In this document: positions 23,501 through 35,100 of the stretch, piece by piece
Position numbering within the stretch: the stretch's first letter is position 1
Layout of the letters: each line of letters begins with the position of its first letter
DNA from: Costus lasius
Lineage: Eukaryota > Streptophyta > Magnoliopsida > Zingiberales > Costaceae
NCBI GenBank assembly: GCA_027563935.2
Contig: CM050446.2
Location: 30,383,501 to 30,447,500, forward strand
Reading direction: 5' to 3'
DNA length: 64,000 nt
The notes under the pieces: model-generated
Database searches by the model: none
Told to the model about the DNA's origin: nothing
Seen by the model: only the letters and a program-made list of their open reading frames with translations
Made by a program: the position numbers and the translations under genes

Positions 23501-25236
23501 GGGGGAGGCTTCTCATCCACTTCAGGGTTGGTTTCTTTGATGACTAAGGTGTAAAGGGGTTGATCTTCTATAATTTCCTTAGTGAAGGTTTGAGGCCTTA
23601 TAAGTTGAATGGTAGGCTGGTCTTTCTTGGGTTCCTCTATCTTACCCTTACTAGTTGTGGCTCTAAGTTCTTTGGGGAGAGAGGGTTTGAGCCTAATCTT
23701 TTGATCTTTATGGGTGAAGACATAGGTATTGGTCCGACCGTAGTGGACAACATCCATGTCATACAGCCAAGGGCGTCCTAAGAGGATTTGGGCTACATCC
23801 ATAGTAAGGACATCACACCAGATCTTGTCCTCATATGTTCCAAACTGGATAGGTACGAGGCACCTATGGGTCACAGGGACACTGGTTTGGTTAACCCAAG
23901 AAATATTGTAAGGACTAGGTCGGGGTTCCATCTTGAGGTTCAGTTTTGTGGCAGCTATGTGGGAGACAGCATTGAGGCTGCTTCCACCATCAATGACCAC
24001 CTTGCACATGTGACCATGGCATTTGGTGTAGGTGTGGAAGATACTGGTTCGGCGCCAGTCCTCAGTGGGGGTTGGTTTGACAAGGGTGCACCTAACTACC
24101 CCTAAGGTGTTGAAGATATCATCACTACTGTCATAGTCATTGACTTCAATCTCTTGATCAGGGTCTTCCTCAAGGGTGGGCTCAGGGTCTATGTCTTCCT
24201 CAGTTAGGACCATGACCTTCATGACCTTCTTAGGACACTCTTTTGCAAAATGTCCCTTCTGCCTACAGTTATAACAAGTGGGGATGGAGTTGTCTGTAGT
24301 TTGAGCAGTTCTTGGTTTTGGGTTTGAGCTAGAAGGCAAGTGCATAGGAGCTGGCCTATAGATGGGCCGGGGAGGGAGGGCTTCCTTTCTATTCTTAAGT
24401 TCTTGTTCAACTTCTATGGCCCTTTGATAAGCTATCTCCGGGGTATCTAATTGAAAATAGGTCAAGGCCCTCTTAATGTCAGGTCTAAGGCCATTCTTGA
24501 ATCGACTTAGGATCATACCTTGGTCTTCCTTGGCTTCACACCTAATGAGAAGTTCTTCTAGCTTAGATTGATAGGCTTCTACAGTAGAGGAGCCTTGAGT
24601 GTGACTATTAAGTTCATCCTTAAGCTTTTGCATGAAACCAGGTGGGACATACTTTTGCCTAAGTAGGTATTTCATTTCATCCCAAGATTCAACGGGTGGC
24701 TTACCATCCCTTTCTATAGTTCTTTCGACATGGGTCCAGTAGAGTCTAGCGGATCCTTCTAATAGGCACTTTGTGAACCTAACCTTACTTTCATGGTGCA
24801 TAAGGCTATATTCAAAGTATTGGTCTAACTTTGTGGCCCAATCTAGGAACTCCTTGGGGTTAAGAGACCCACCAAAAGTAGGGGGGTTGATCTTGATGGC
24901 ACGTTGCACATCATACTCTCTAGGTCTATGATAGGGGGCTTGTGGGGCATGAGGCCCTTCCCATTCGGTTTGAGCATGATTGACTCTAGGGGTGTGTGAA
25001 GGAGATCCTTGAACATTTGGTTCCCTTGGGTGGGATCCACTATTAGGTCGGCTAGTAGTTTGGGGATCCATCTTAGAGTTAGACTCTAGGGTGTTAAGCC
25101 TATTGTCTATGACACCTATGGAGTGTTGAAGGGTTGCTAGGGTTTCTCTAAGGGAGGCCATTTCAATTGAGAGGGCACTCACCTCATGGTCAATAGCTTG
25201 ATTGAGACCATAGGGGGCACCGGATCTAGTAGCCAT
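20599..25236 (-). CDS. Element D gag-pol polyprotein (Ty3/gypsy chromovirus), intact
   Basis: The 1545-aa polyprotein would be cut by its own protease into capsid and enzymes. Domains in order: retrotransposon Gag (about 100-290, with FGGSLNPKEFLDWATKL); CCHC zinc knuckle CYNCRQKGHFAKEC (about 319-332); aspartic protease VVIDGGSSLNAVS (about 412-424); reverse transcriptase with YFDDILIYSK (about 767); RNase H with EVDCDASGIGIGG (about 913); integrase HHCC zinc region (about 1107-1140), then a catalytic core with Asp in MDFVLGLP (about 1166), Asp in VSDRDTRF (about 1228) and Glu in GQTEVVNRS (about 1265); then a C-terminal targeting region with NNNAYLLDLPPELGI and a basic tail RRSTRVRKKPSRYG. 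The first Met is 151 bases after the PBS. All catalytic residues are present, and the last 82 bases lie in the 3' LTR, a design shared with C. Confidence 0.96.
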   Translation of the reverse strand: MATRSGAPYGLNQAIDHEVSALSIEMASLRETLATLQHSIGVIDNRLNTLESNSKMDPQTTSRPNSGSHPREPNVQGSPSHTPRVNHAQTEWEGPHAPQAPYHRPREYDVQRAIKINPPTFGGSLNPKEFLDWATKLDQYFEYSLMHHESKVRFTKCLLEGSARLYWTHVERTIERDGKPPVESWDEMKYLLRQKYVPPGFMQKLKDELNSHTQGSSTVEAYQSKLEELLIRCEAKEDQGMILSRFKNGLRPDIKRALTYFQLDTPEIAYQRAIEVEQELKNRKEALPPRPIYRPAPMHLPSSSNPKPRTAQTTDNSIPTCYNCRQKGHFAKECPKKVMKVMVLTEEDIDPEPTLEEDPDQEIEVNDYDSSDDIFNTLGVVRCTLVKPTPTEDWRRTSIFHTYTKCHGHMCKVVIDGGSSLNAVSHIAATKLNLKMEPRPSPYNISWVNQTSVPVTHRCLVPIQFGTYEDKIWCDVLTMDVAQILLGRPWLYDMDVVHYGRTNTYVFTHKDQKIRLKPSLPKELRATTSKGKIEEPKKDQPTIQLIRPQTFTKEIIEDQPLYTLVIKETNPEVDEKPPPEVESLLQEFSELTPEDLPEGLPPLRDIQHAIDLVPGSSLPNLPHYRMNPTEHEELKRQVDDLLCKGYIRESLSPCAVPALLTPKKDGSWRMCIDCRAINKITIKYRFPIPRLDDMLDMLVGSKWFSKLDLRSGYHQVRIREGDEWKTAFKTKDGLYEWLVMPFGLTNAPSTFMRLMTQVLRPYIGKFLVVYFDDILIYSKSQKEHLGHLRQTLTLLRDEKLYVNLKKCSFLSPKVVFLGFIVSNLGLQADPSKVQAILDWPEPKTLTEVRSFHGLATFYRRFIRNFSTIVAPITNCMKQGDFSWTKSANRAFTELKSRMTSAPVLRLPDFGKVFEVDCDASGIGIGGTLSQEGHPIAFFSEKLNEAKQKYSTYDKEFYAVVQSLRHWRHYLLHHEFTLNSDHQALSYLSAQRKLNARHAKWVEYLQQYTFVLKHKSGSNNKVADALSRVVFILQTMHAELVGFEHMKTAYLDCPDFSAIYDDMTRDPMSHTMYTLRDGYLFLGPTLCVPKSSIRDFLIWELHGGGSAGHHGREKTRALVEERFFWPQLYRDVAKVVRHCGTCQSTKVQKHNFGLYTPLPIPQAPWQDISMDFVLGLPRTAARHDSIYVVVDRFTKMAHFIPCTKTTDASHMARIFFRDIVRLHGTPLTIVSDRDTRFASHFWRTLWALLGTKLKFSTAYHPQTDGQTEVVNRSLGSILRSLVREHPSDWDKLLPTAEFSYNSVPNRTTGLSPFQANLGYQPNKPIDLFSAPKHCKTSISARDYAFHISQLHHELFSKIQDSVNQYRDDTNKHRREKVFSVGDQVMLRVREERIQGPGRKLDAKGIGPFTILKKVNNNAYLLDLPPELGISSTINVEDLTLYHPPLSIQEPDTYHDSEIEAILEDQTRLTPDEVQLYYRIKFTDGEEAWLPEAELARSAPELLQGYRDNSPEENFSHPGRADVGPKQDLRRSTRVRKKPSRYGYPSH
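20681..20700 (-). promoter_or_regulatory. Element D polypurine tract
   Basis: The minus strand reads CCACCCCGGGAGAGC just before LTR start TGATGTGGG. The equivalent stretch in C is CCCGGGGAGAAA. The tract lies inside the coding frame. Confidence 0.7.
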
Positions 25237-25383
25237 TTTCGAAATGAGTAAAGTTTTTGAAAATAGACCCTAAGGTGATACAATATAGTTAATCAAATTC
25301 TTTCAAACACCTAGGTCCAAAAATCGCCTTAGTAGTAGGAAAATAAAGTTTTGGTCTTATAAAATCCTACTCTAAGAGCCTAA

Positions 25384-25395
25384 GCTCTGATACCA
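25384..25395 (-). promoter_or_regulatory. Element D primer-binding site, initiator tRNA-Met type
   Basis: The minus strand reads TGGTATCAGAGC, three bases (TCT) after the 5' LTR end at 25399. Confidence 0.94.
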
Positions 25396-25398
25396 AGA

Positions 25399-27163
25399 TG
25401 ATGGGGTCACCAAGCATGCAACATTCAAACAACGCGCTTCGAAATCATTTTGATAAATAAGTATACTTAGTAAACCCCTTGAGCTATCGTAGTTTGAAAC
25501 TAGCTTGTTTAGTAAGTAGTAGTGAAAACCGAAACTAACCTAGCATGCACTTCTAGATAAAATGAAATTTGACAAAGCTTATCATGCGATTCTATAACCT
25601 CAATTAGACCTAGCATGCGGTTCTACCATAAGCAATAAAGCTACTCTAGGGGAGGAACTCACCTTGCACCCTTTGAGAATAGAAAGGGTGACCTTCCCGT
25701 TCTTCACCGGTCCAATGGTTGAATCTCACGAAGTAGGGCCCTATGAGCTTACACACATGTCATTGCAGCATCCCACACATGCGTGGGTGAATTTTGAAAA
25801 TAATATTAAGAGGCCAATACACAAGACAATCAAGGGGGAGGCTAGACTCCAAATTCCCTTGTTAACATAGTTTAGACTATCTAGGCTTAGGGGGAGAGAA
25901 GAGGGGATAGCTTGCTTGTCATCCCATGGCCTTGCGCCTCCTGCAGAAAGCAAGCGTGAGTGCAAAGGGGCTGTCCAACAAGTATCAAAGAACTACAACA
26001 ACAAGTAACAAAGAACAATGACCCAAAGGGGAAGAAGACTTAGCTAAAGTGGGGTGGCTTGTTCTCGGCATGGAGTTGATGGCACCTTCTTGAGTCTCGA
26101 ATGTGTCCAGCTCCTCCTCTTGATTGAAGGCTCTTCAAGGCTAGAGGGAGGAAGTGGCGTGAGCTCCCACCTTCAAGACAAGCGCATATGGTGGAAGAAG
26201 GTGGAAGAGCAAGAGGGGATGGAAAGGGGGCTCTCGGCAAGGGTTGGAAGGATGAGAGGGGTTAGGTGACACACACCATTTGAAGACACACTTCAGAATT
26301 TGAAATTTCATTCAACACTAAGAACTTCACTTTACAAGAGGACTACATCATATAGGGGAGTCTCCAACGGTTATCTCCCTAAGCTCAAACAAGTCACACA
26401 AGCAAGCATGATGTAGACAACTCAATGGGCTGATCTCTTCTTCCAAATGGGTGGTTGTTTGGAGTTTGAACTTTGGAGTCTTCAGCAGGTTAGTAAGCTC
26501 GAAATCTGAGATGAGAGTGGACTGAAGAGGCTGCTGATGGCTGACATTGCAGGCTGCAAATTGGCATGGGCGGCTGGCACTTGAAGGGACTGGAGTTGTT
26601 GCAAAGTGCAGGCTGCTCCTTGACTTTGGGGGCTGGCGCATGATGGACTGAAGTGGGCATTGTTTCAAGCTGCCCCTTGACTTTGATGGCTGGCGCATGT
26701 TGAGCTGAAATAGGTCATTGAGCTGGCTGCTCCTTGACTTGATTAGAGATGAAGGCAACTCCACATGGCTGCCAACTAGGATGGTGGAATTTGGGATGCT
26801 TGTGGTGTTGATCCATTGGGGTGGGCTGATTTCTTCATGAGTTGGGCTGATGGCCCATGGCATCTCTTGGAGTTGTCTTGACCTGATTTTGACTTGCATT
26901 CCAAGGATGGAGTTGACCTATACTATTACATTAATTTCATGCACTAACCTACTATACATAAGTGGCGGATCCTAGGCATGTAACTACATGGTGTAATGGG
27001 AGGGTGGATCTAACCTACCATATGATGCACCCTAGTCTAAGACAAAATAAGCAACAAAAGGGGGTCCTAAGGAAGCCATATCTAATGGCTAGGATAGCCA
27101 TACCGAGAGGGCTTCTTTCGGACCCGGGTGGACCTCCGAAGATCCTGCTTTGGTCCCACATCA
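25399..27163 (-). repeat. Element D 5' LTR (right copy), 1765 bp
   Basis: It has the same length as the left copy and shows no difference in the parts compared. It includes the duplicate 183-codon frame (26348-26899) and the 57-bp repeats from 26612. It should hold the promoter, which I cannot place. Confidence 0.97.
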
Positions 27164-27168
27164 AAATC
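27164..27168. repeat. TSD of element D, right copy (AAATC)
   Basis: AAATC follows the 5' LTR directly and matches 18911-18915. Confidence 0.95.
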
Positions 27169-30084
27169 ATTGGCCCTGGGCATAACGGTCAGGTTGAACT
27201 TGACTAGATGTTTCATATGTGGATGGGCCACATGATGAAAGTCTGGAGGCAACCTCAAGAGGTTAGGGCTTTGTGTTGTATCTAGCCCTCGCTAGACACA
27301 AAGTGCTTGAACTGTCTTGAGAAGGGGAATTGCAAAGTTGCAATTGGTTAGGGTGCCTACCTCACGAAGTATGCGTCACCTTGTGCAGTTCATCCCACCC
27401 TCATGGGACGCAAGGCCGTGTACGGAATGAGGATCCCATCTCACTAAGGAAATCTGGTGATTTCCCGATCGACTTTTGAGGGTTGTTGATTTGATCAAAA
27501 ATAGTGGGAGCCCAATCATTTATAAAAGGCCAGATTAAATGATTGATTCATAGATCTGCTTATGACCATTGCAAATGGTCACTGCAATCTCTCCTAAGTT
27601 GGTTGGAACCAACTAAGTGGACTGGTATTTGAGGATTGTCCTCAAGCTCGAGGAAAAGCTGTTTCTCCTAGAGTAGCCTTTTCCTAAACTAGTATCATCT
27701 ACAGCCTTGTTGGCTGATGAGGATGCTTAAGGGGTAGCTTGTCTATTGATAGCATGTCGCCTTCCAGGGACAAGATTGAATAGAAAGCTGTAACCTCTAA
27801 AGCAGTCCTACAATGCAAGGGTAGGCCTGAGTGCTTGACTGATGCATTAAAGATGAAATAGGTATACGAGATAAGGTGCTCAAGATTGATTGCTAGTGAC
27901 CTCAAAACAAGGAGAAGAGAAGTAGCCCTTCGTCTTCTGGCTCAAGTAATTGCGTTGCCTAAAGTCAAATTGTCTATTTCTAACACATGGGTATATCATA
28001 CCGCATAATGAGACCAACACTTGCAAAAGTATTTTGGTGCTCAATAGAAATAGGGCAATGCTGACATAGAGAGACTGACCTACCAGTTGGAGCATACGCT
28101 GTTGCCATAACGGTAGGAGATCTCACTCTCTCTGGGGTCAAGACTATGTAGGTGATGCTAAAAGCTTATTCCACAATGAACTTAATTCCATCTTAAACGT
28201 ATCTCCAAGTTAGGAGATAACATGACTCAGCATTTGGATCTTGAGATATGAGACTTTGGGTCATATATCTAAGGTTCTATTACCATAGAACCAAGATCTG
28301 ATAAAGTGTAAGTGGTGTATCCTAAGTTCACTTAGGGATACAAATTTCCATAGACCCACAGGAGAACGAGTAATTGTTGCTCATAGTGCGTTTTTCTTAG
28401 AAATGTCTTTCCTTGAAAAGGCTAGTGGGAGGAGGTTATGACTTGGATTTGGTCCAAGGTCAATCACTTAGCACAAAAGGATCAAAGATGGAATCTGAAC
28501 CATATATGTAGGTTGTGGGCAACCAAGGGTTCAGAAAATGTGGGAATAAGAATTGAATCGATTCATGTGTGCCTCCTAGCAAGGACAATGAATCCTCCCT
28601 TATGGATAAAGATTAAGTGGTTCTGTACCTATCTTTGGCAATGTTGTTTGGGCCTTGTAAGACAAGAACCTCATCCATTGACTCCATGCAAATGGACTCA
28701 TGGATTGAATCTCCTTTCAGGAGAATGAGTCGGATCAACCTCTCTTGAGAGCTTGACTTGCACGAGGCTTGTTTACTAAGGACAACAACAATGATGTTCT
28801 TCACTTGTTACAAGTGGAAGATCTAGAAACTTGTTAGCCCTCATACACTTTAGTGTGTGTGGATAGGACTAATAAGTAAGCCAAAGATGGGGTACTAATC
28901 CTTTATAGATATATCTGATGGATATAAAAGGAGACCAGCTTGATAAATCCATAAAGCTTTCTAATTCATAAGAAAGCACTTGAGCCACAGTTTATGACTG
29001 TCTATAAGAGTATGAGATTTCCTCATAGCTCACTCCGTATAGAACTCTTCATTCAGGCTTAGTGTCTAATTGGAGGAATCGAGTTATGGTTGGCATAATT
29101 CGATGTAGGAGAAGTCATATAACCCCTTATAAAGGTTGTGCAAAATGAATAGTTTTTCCTAAACGCTGAAAGATGTTCATATCTGACATGTGTGTGTATG
29201 GGGTATCCTTGGGGATACTGATTCCATGATCCCTCAAGAGAGCAACTTGGTTGCTGCTTAAGGTGCTGATTTTCTTGGGAACGATTTTCTCTTGAAAAGG
29301 TTAGTGGGAGCAACTTTGACTTAGATATGATCCAAGGTCAACTTTTTGACACATTTGGTCAAAGATGGACTCTGAGCTAGTTTTACAGGTTATGGGTAAC
29401 ATGAGGCTCAGAACACAGGCTGTACTGGTTGAATCGATTCGTCTGACTTTGATTTATGGGTAACTTCTAAACTCAATACAGAGAATCTTCATTCTATGGT
29501 GCCTGAGTGCAGTGGGAGCTTAATAACATCTCTGGTCTTGTATGTTAGGTACATACAGATCATCATAGACAACATCCTGATCCTTCACTTAGTGAAGAGA
29601 TGATTGGGAAGTGTCTCGTGATGAATAACTTAGTGGACATCACCTATGGCGTAGGTGTGAGAGTTTTGGATAGATCCAAGAAACTTCTAGTCCTAAGTTA
29701 GACAACATACATCGATGTTAGTATGTTATAGACCAGATGTGGTTAATGCCAAGAGCATAACCAATTGAAACCAGGTCCAATCCAGGTGCATGGCACTGGA
29801 TAAGGAGAAAATAACATTCTTGGTTCTACAAAGAACTATAGGAATGGTTCTAGATTAGTAGAAATAAGAAAAGCTTGGTGTATAGGGTAACACTTGATAG
29901 CTTGTTCTATTCTGACCTTGATCGCAGCATCAGTTTTGTGTCTGGTAGTAAAGGAAGCTGTGAAAGGCTTCATGATGGACTACCATCATCTCCAATTGAA
30001 GGTAGAGTATGTTATAACTTCTAGGAAGCTGTTTGGATATGGGAGTTCTTCATTGAACTTCAAATGATTGTCATACCATTATTG
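27169..30084 (+). pseudogene. Element F leader end and decayed, rearranged gag-pol
   Basis: To about 27560 this is leader, including a hairpin TCCCA...TGGGA at 27393-27408. From there, fragments of copia gag-pol appear in many frames. Gag start-like sequence lies near 27590-27660 (GTATTTGAGGATTGTCCTCA). A protease-end fragment lies near 28100-28130 (VAITVGD). An integrase C-terminal fragment near 28330-28430 precedes an integrase-core fragment near 28850 (LIHFSVCG-like), and the C-terminal fragment recurs near 29230-29400. RT fragments lie near 29490-29700 (DNILIL, LDRSKKLL) and RNase H near 29940-30060. No frame exceeds about 96 codons. The internal order shows duplication as well as deletion. 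The sequence ends at E's left TSD. Confidence 0.75.
30080..30084. repeat. TSD of element E, left copy (TATTG)
   Basis: TATTG directly precedes the E LTR and recurs at 39527-39531. Confidence 0.95.
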
Positions 30085-32178
30085 TGTTGGGAAACCCCGG
30101 GGACATTTTACAAATTTTCAGAGCCATGGGCATACATTTTACGCAGCGGAAGAATGTCCCCGAAACAGGCTAGTCCCAAAAACCCAGTGAAGATCTCTTG
30201 CGAGGGGGTCGACACGATGTGATAGTAAGTACCTTTAAGCAATTGGAAGCCGATGTCGATGAAGGCGCCCAAGTGTTCGCCCTCTGCAGTCTCGCACACA
30301 CGGATTCCTCAAGTTTTCTTCTTCCTCGCCCGGTGCTAGCCTCGGGAAGAAGATCCATGCCTTAGGAGAATCCTCCAAGCAACTTGCGCCACCACCAAGA
30401 TGTGATGCGCCAAGGAGATGGAAGGAGAAGACAACGCCGCAAGCCTTCTTGTTCCTTTGCACCAAGGAAAGGAAGAGAAGAAGCATGCTTGCGCCCTTGA
30501 TGGAAGAAGAAGAGCTCTAAGCTCTCCAAGCCGTCGCCCTCTAATGCTTCACGCCTCCAAGGAATTAGCATCATGAAGAGAGGGGGCGGTAAGGGCTTAT
30601 TTATAGGAGCAAGAGGCGGTTAGGGGAGAATGGCAAGTGTTGACAATTAGGGCATGATTCTAGGAGATTATCCAATCAAGTATATTAATTAAATCTCCAC
30701 TCCCATATGCGCCTAAGACTTGCCAAAGCAAGCATCAGCCATATGCGCCCATATCATGCCATATGAGGCATTAATCCCATCCATGCGCCTAGACCTAGTC
30801 AAGGCAATATGATGGATTACCTAATGTGGCTTGGGCGCAAGTCCTAATCCAATTAGGACTCTAATTATGTTAATAATCAGCCCACAATTGTCAAACACAA
30901 TCCAATCAATTATCTTGTGTGATTTAATCAAATCCAATTTGATTTAATCACCTAGGAGATACCAAACAAGGCATAGGCGCCAATTCTAGTCCAACTAGAA
31001 TTCCATATGCGCCTATCCCATTAATTCATCCCCATTATACCCTTCAAGCCTCATAGCCCTTCAATACAACTTATTGGCAAGTCCAACTAAGCAATGGGCC
31101 AAGCCCAAAGTCCATTATGCATGTTAACCAAGCTATTGGATCCAATCCAATTTAACCCATGGCTAAATGAGGCTAACCATGGTTAATTTGATCAATATGC
31201 CAAAAACGGAAGTTGGCCCCAATAAGTTTCTTCCATCTCATCAGGCCCATTGGCGCTGATGAAATCTCCCAAATAGATCAGAGTTATCCAATAACTCGAT
31301 CTAAAGGCTACCCGATCAATATGAAAACTCGAGTATCAAGGTGTGCGACCCTGTAGGTTCCTCTAACGCTGGCAGTGCTGACCAAAGGTCATCACAAGCA
31401 GTGAGTGGCACCTAGCAGTGCATCGCTGCTACCCAGGTTATTGGAATGGATATCGACATCGACATCCCCATCATCGTAACTAGGTACAGATGCATTACAG
31501 TCTCTTTGCCGAACTGATATCCGATTGGACAAGTGTGTCACCACTTGTTTTCATCCAATCACATGGCTATGACTAGAACAGGTTCTTACCTGGGTATGGC
31601 CATACACTCTCAGTCATAGAACCATAAGGGAGCTCCATGGATATCATACTTCTGAAAGGAAGGGGCAAATCCTATGTCTGTCCATTGACCTTCTCATATG
31701 GGTCGTGACATGCTCAATGACAACCGTTATGACCTCCCAACTACGGCAAGGTGTTAGGTTGTATCAAAGCAAGTCCCTAACCATATAGAATGGTCAATGA
31801 CCTCAAGTCAAGGGATCAATGCATCTCCTGTCACTTGTGAGGATAACTTATGACACCAAGTCATAGCCTCACAGCGGGTCTATCCAGTATATCCTCCAAT
31901 GATATACCCATGTGTCTGCGTTAGCACCACGTGCCTAACCAGCCCACATACCAGTCTCTCAAGTACCAGAGTTGTCCCATATCCACTCAGGTACATCGAC
32001 TGGGGATTATAGTTCAAGCACAGATCCAATCTGTCTCCAGGGACATTATCATGTAAGTACACAATCGCAGGTGTAGACAAACAATGATAACGACAATGCC
32101 AGAAAGATATATATTAATATCAGAGTCAAGTAGTACAAAGATGGACCAAAACTAGGTCCTAGGGCATATACACCAACA
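30085..32178 (-). repeat. Element E 3' LTR (left copy), 2094 bp
   Basis: On the plus strand it runs from TGTTGGGAAACCCCGG to CATATACACCAACA. It has the same length as 37433-39526. It holds the palindrome GTATGGCCATAC (31594-31605) and the dyad ACAAGTG...CACTTGT (31529-31548). Confidence 0.96.
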
Positions 32179-32192
32179 ATCTCCCACTTGCA
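32179..32192 (-). promoter_or_regulatory. Element E polypurine tract
   Basis: The minus strand reads GCAAGTGGGAGAT immediately before the LTR start TGTTGGTGTATATG. Confidence 0.87.
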
Positions 32193-32199
32193 CTAAGAC

Positions 32200-35100
32200 C
32201 TAGAGGTTGAGTAACCTCAACCCCATATCTCTAGTACGACCATCATGCTTCTGCTGCGCCAAAGCCTTGGTCAGTGGGTCTGCTAGATTGCTCTCTGTGT
32301 CAACTCTGCTAATCTTGACATCACCTCGATCAATGATCTCTTTGATCAGGCGAAATCTCTTGAGTATGCGTTTGGACCTTTGATGAGACCGTGGTTCCTT
32401 ATTATGTGCAATTCTCATTGTTGTCATAGTAGAGCTCAATGGGATCCATTGCACTTGGAACCACCTGAAGTTCAGAAAAGAACTTCCTGATCCAAACGGC
32501 TTCATTGGCTGCCTCAGAAGCAACCACATACTCAGCTTCGGTTGTAGAATTAGCTATGGTGGATTGCTTGAAGCTCTTCCAGCATACAGCACCTCCAACC
32601 ATCTTAAACTAATAGCTGGTCTGCGATCTGAAGTCGTCAGGATCAGACTGGAATGACTCATCAGTGAAGCCCTGCACACTGAGTTCTTCCTGTCCCCCGT
32701 AGACTTTATAGAATAAATCCTTAGTCCCTTTCAGGATACTCAAGGATATTCTTTACAGCCACCCAGTGCTGTAAACTAGGATTGGATTGGTATCGGCTGG
32801 TTATGCTCACAGCATAAGCCACAACTGGTCTAGTACACAACATTGCATACATGATCGATCCCACCGCCGAAGCATAGGGCACTCGACTCATGTCATCTCT
32901 CTCAGGCTCTGTGTTGGTACACTGGTTCTTTGAGAGAGTAAGGCCATGTCTCACTGGAAGGTATCCCTTCTTGAATTGCTCCAAGTTGAACCTCTCCAGG
33001 ACCTTATCAATGTGGGTACTCTGACTAAGGGCCAAGAGCCTCTTGGATCTATCTCGGTAGATCCTCACGCCTAGAATATAGGCGGCCTCCCCTAAGTCCT
33101 TCATCTCGAAACACTCCCCTAACCATGTCTTCACAGCTTGAAGACTAGGGATGTCGTTTCGGATGAGCAGTATGTCATCGACATACATGACCAGAAAAGT
33201 CACCAAGCTCCCACTGAATTTTCTATATACACAGTCGTCATCTTCACTTTTGATAAAGCTATAATCTCTCACAGCTTCATCAAACTGAAGATTCTAACTT
33301 CGAGATGCTTGCTTTAATCCGTAAATGGATTTCTTTAGCCTGCAGACTTTACTAGTATCTGCAGGATGGATGAAGTCATTAGGTTGTGTCATATACACAT
33401 CCTTAGTTAGCTTCCCGTTAAGGAACGTTGTCTTCACATCCATCTGCCATATCTTATAGTCATGATATGCAGCTATAGCAAGCAGAATCCGAATGGATTT
33501 GATTATGGCAACTGGCGAGAAGGTTTCATCATAGTCCACCCCGTGGACTTGTTTAAATCCTTTAGCCACTAGTCTACCCTTATAGGTAACAATTTTTCCA
33601 TCCATGTCTGTCTTCCTCTTGAAGACCCATTTACACCCTATGGGTTTTACCCCATCAGGCAGCTCAACCAAATCCCAGACTTGGTTAGCCGACATGGAAT
33701 CCATCTCGGATCGCATGGCCTCAAGCCATCTCTTGGAGTCCGGTCCACTGACCGCCTCATCATAGGTTCTGGGTTCATCCTCAATGATGAAGATCCCATC
33801 GTGTTGGGTCGGCAGCGACCCGTACCTCTCAGGTGCACGATGAATCCTCCCAGACCTACGTGGGGCCTGTGTCTGAGCCTCAGGTTGCCTAGCAACCGCT
33901 GTAGGTGGCTCAGGTTCCCATCTCTATGTCTTGTGGTTGCACTTGGACCTCGTCCAAGTCAAACTTCCTCCCACTAACTTCTTTCATGAGAAATTCTTTC
34001 TCTAGAAAGACCGCACCCCGAGCAACAAAAACTTTGTTCTCGGTGGGAATATAGAAGTAGTAACCCTTAGTCTCCTTAGGGTACCCCACAAACATACACT
34101 TATCAGATCTAGGTTCTAGCTTGCTAGAATCCTGACGTTTGACATAAGCCTCACATCCCTAGATCCTGATAAAAGTGAGATTAGGGTGTCTCCCATTCCA
34201 TACCTCGTATGGAATCTTTGAGACACTCTTAGATGGAACATTATTCAGTATTAGAGAAGCTTTTTCAAGTGCATGTCCCCAGAATGAGGGAGGTAGAGTT
34301 GCATGACTCATCATAGACCGAACTATGTCCAATAAGGTTCGATTTCTCCTTTCAGATACACCATTCTACCGAGGTGCTCTAGGAGGAGTGAGTTGGGATA
34401 GGATCCCAACCTTACTCAGATAGTCAAAGAATACACTGCTCAGGTGCTCTCCATCACGATCTGATCGAAGATTCTTAAAGGATCTACCAAGCTGGTTCTC
34501 TACTTCATGTCTCATCATGTAGACATAACCATATCTACTGAAGTCATCAGTAAATGTGATGAAGTAGTTATACCCTCCTTTGGCTTGTTTATTGAATAGC
34601 CCACACACATCACTATGTATGAGATTCAACAAACCTCCTGCCCTCTTACCAGTCTTGGTGAAGGGCATCTTTGTCATTTTCCCTAATAAACAAGTCTCAT
34701 ATGTATCAAGTTCCTCCAAGGAACTCGAATCTAGCAACCCATTTTCATGGAGTTGTCGAATGCGATTTTTGTTTATATGGGTTAATCGACAATGCCGTAG
34801 GAAAGCACCAATTGAACCACTCAGTTTGGTCCTTTTAATATTTATGTTACAAATAGAGCTAACCATGTCCAAGACATGCGGACCATTGCACAAAGTACCC
34901 TTCCCATAAAACATGTTTGCAAAAAGAAAAAGAACACAAGTTCCTTTTTTATTTCAAACCTAAATCCTTTCTTTGCCAAGCAAGGAGTGGATACAATGTT
35001 TTGGTAAGGGAAGGTACATAATAGCAATTGTCTAGCTTTAACTGAAGTCCAGAAGGCAGGGAGAAAAACTCCTACAGCAACAGCAGCAACTTGTGCCCTG

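Larger units (their letters stand above)
18916..27163 (-). mobile_element. Element D: intact Ty3/gypsy chromovirus, 8248 bp
   Basis: Two 1765-bp LTRs with no difference seen in the stretches compared flank one uninterrupted 1545-aa polyprotein. PBS, polypurine tract and the 5-bp TSD AAATC are all present. The TGATG...CATCA termini, a polyprotein running into the 3' LTR and integrase wording of the PW(Q/E)DISMDFVLGLPRT type recall the CRM clade of plant chromoviruses; that clade call is inference. It interrupts the leader of F. This is the only element here with everything apparently needed for transposition. Confidence 0.96.

Noticed and set aside
30235..30486. 83-codon minus frame in the E LTR, present in both copies (37583-37834)
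   Set aside because: Present twice only because LTRs are duplicates; overlapping frames of similar length exist and no domain is seen.
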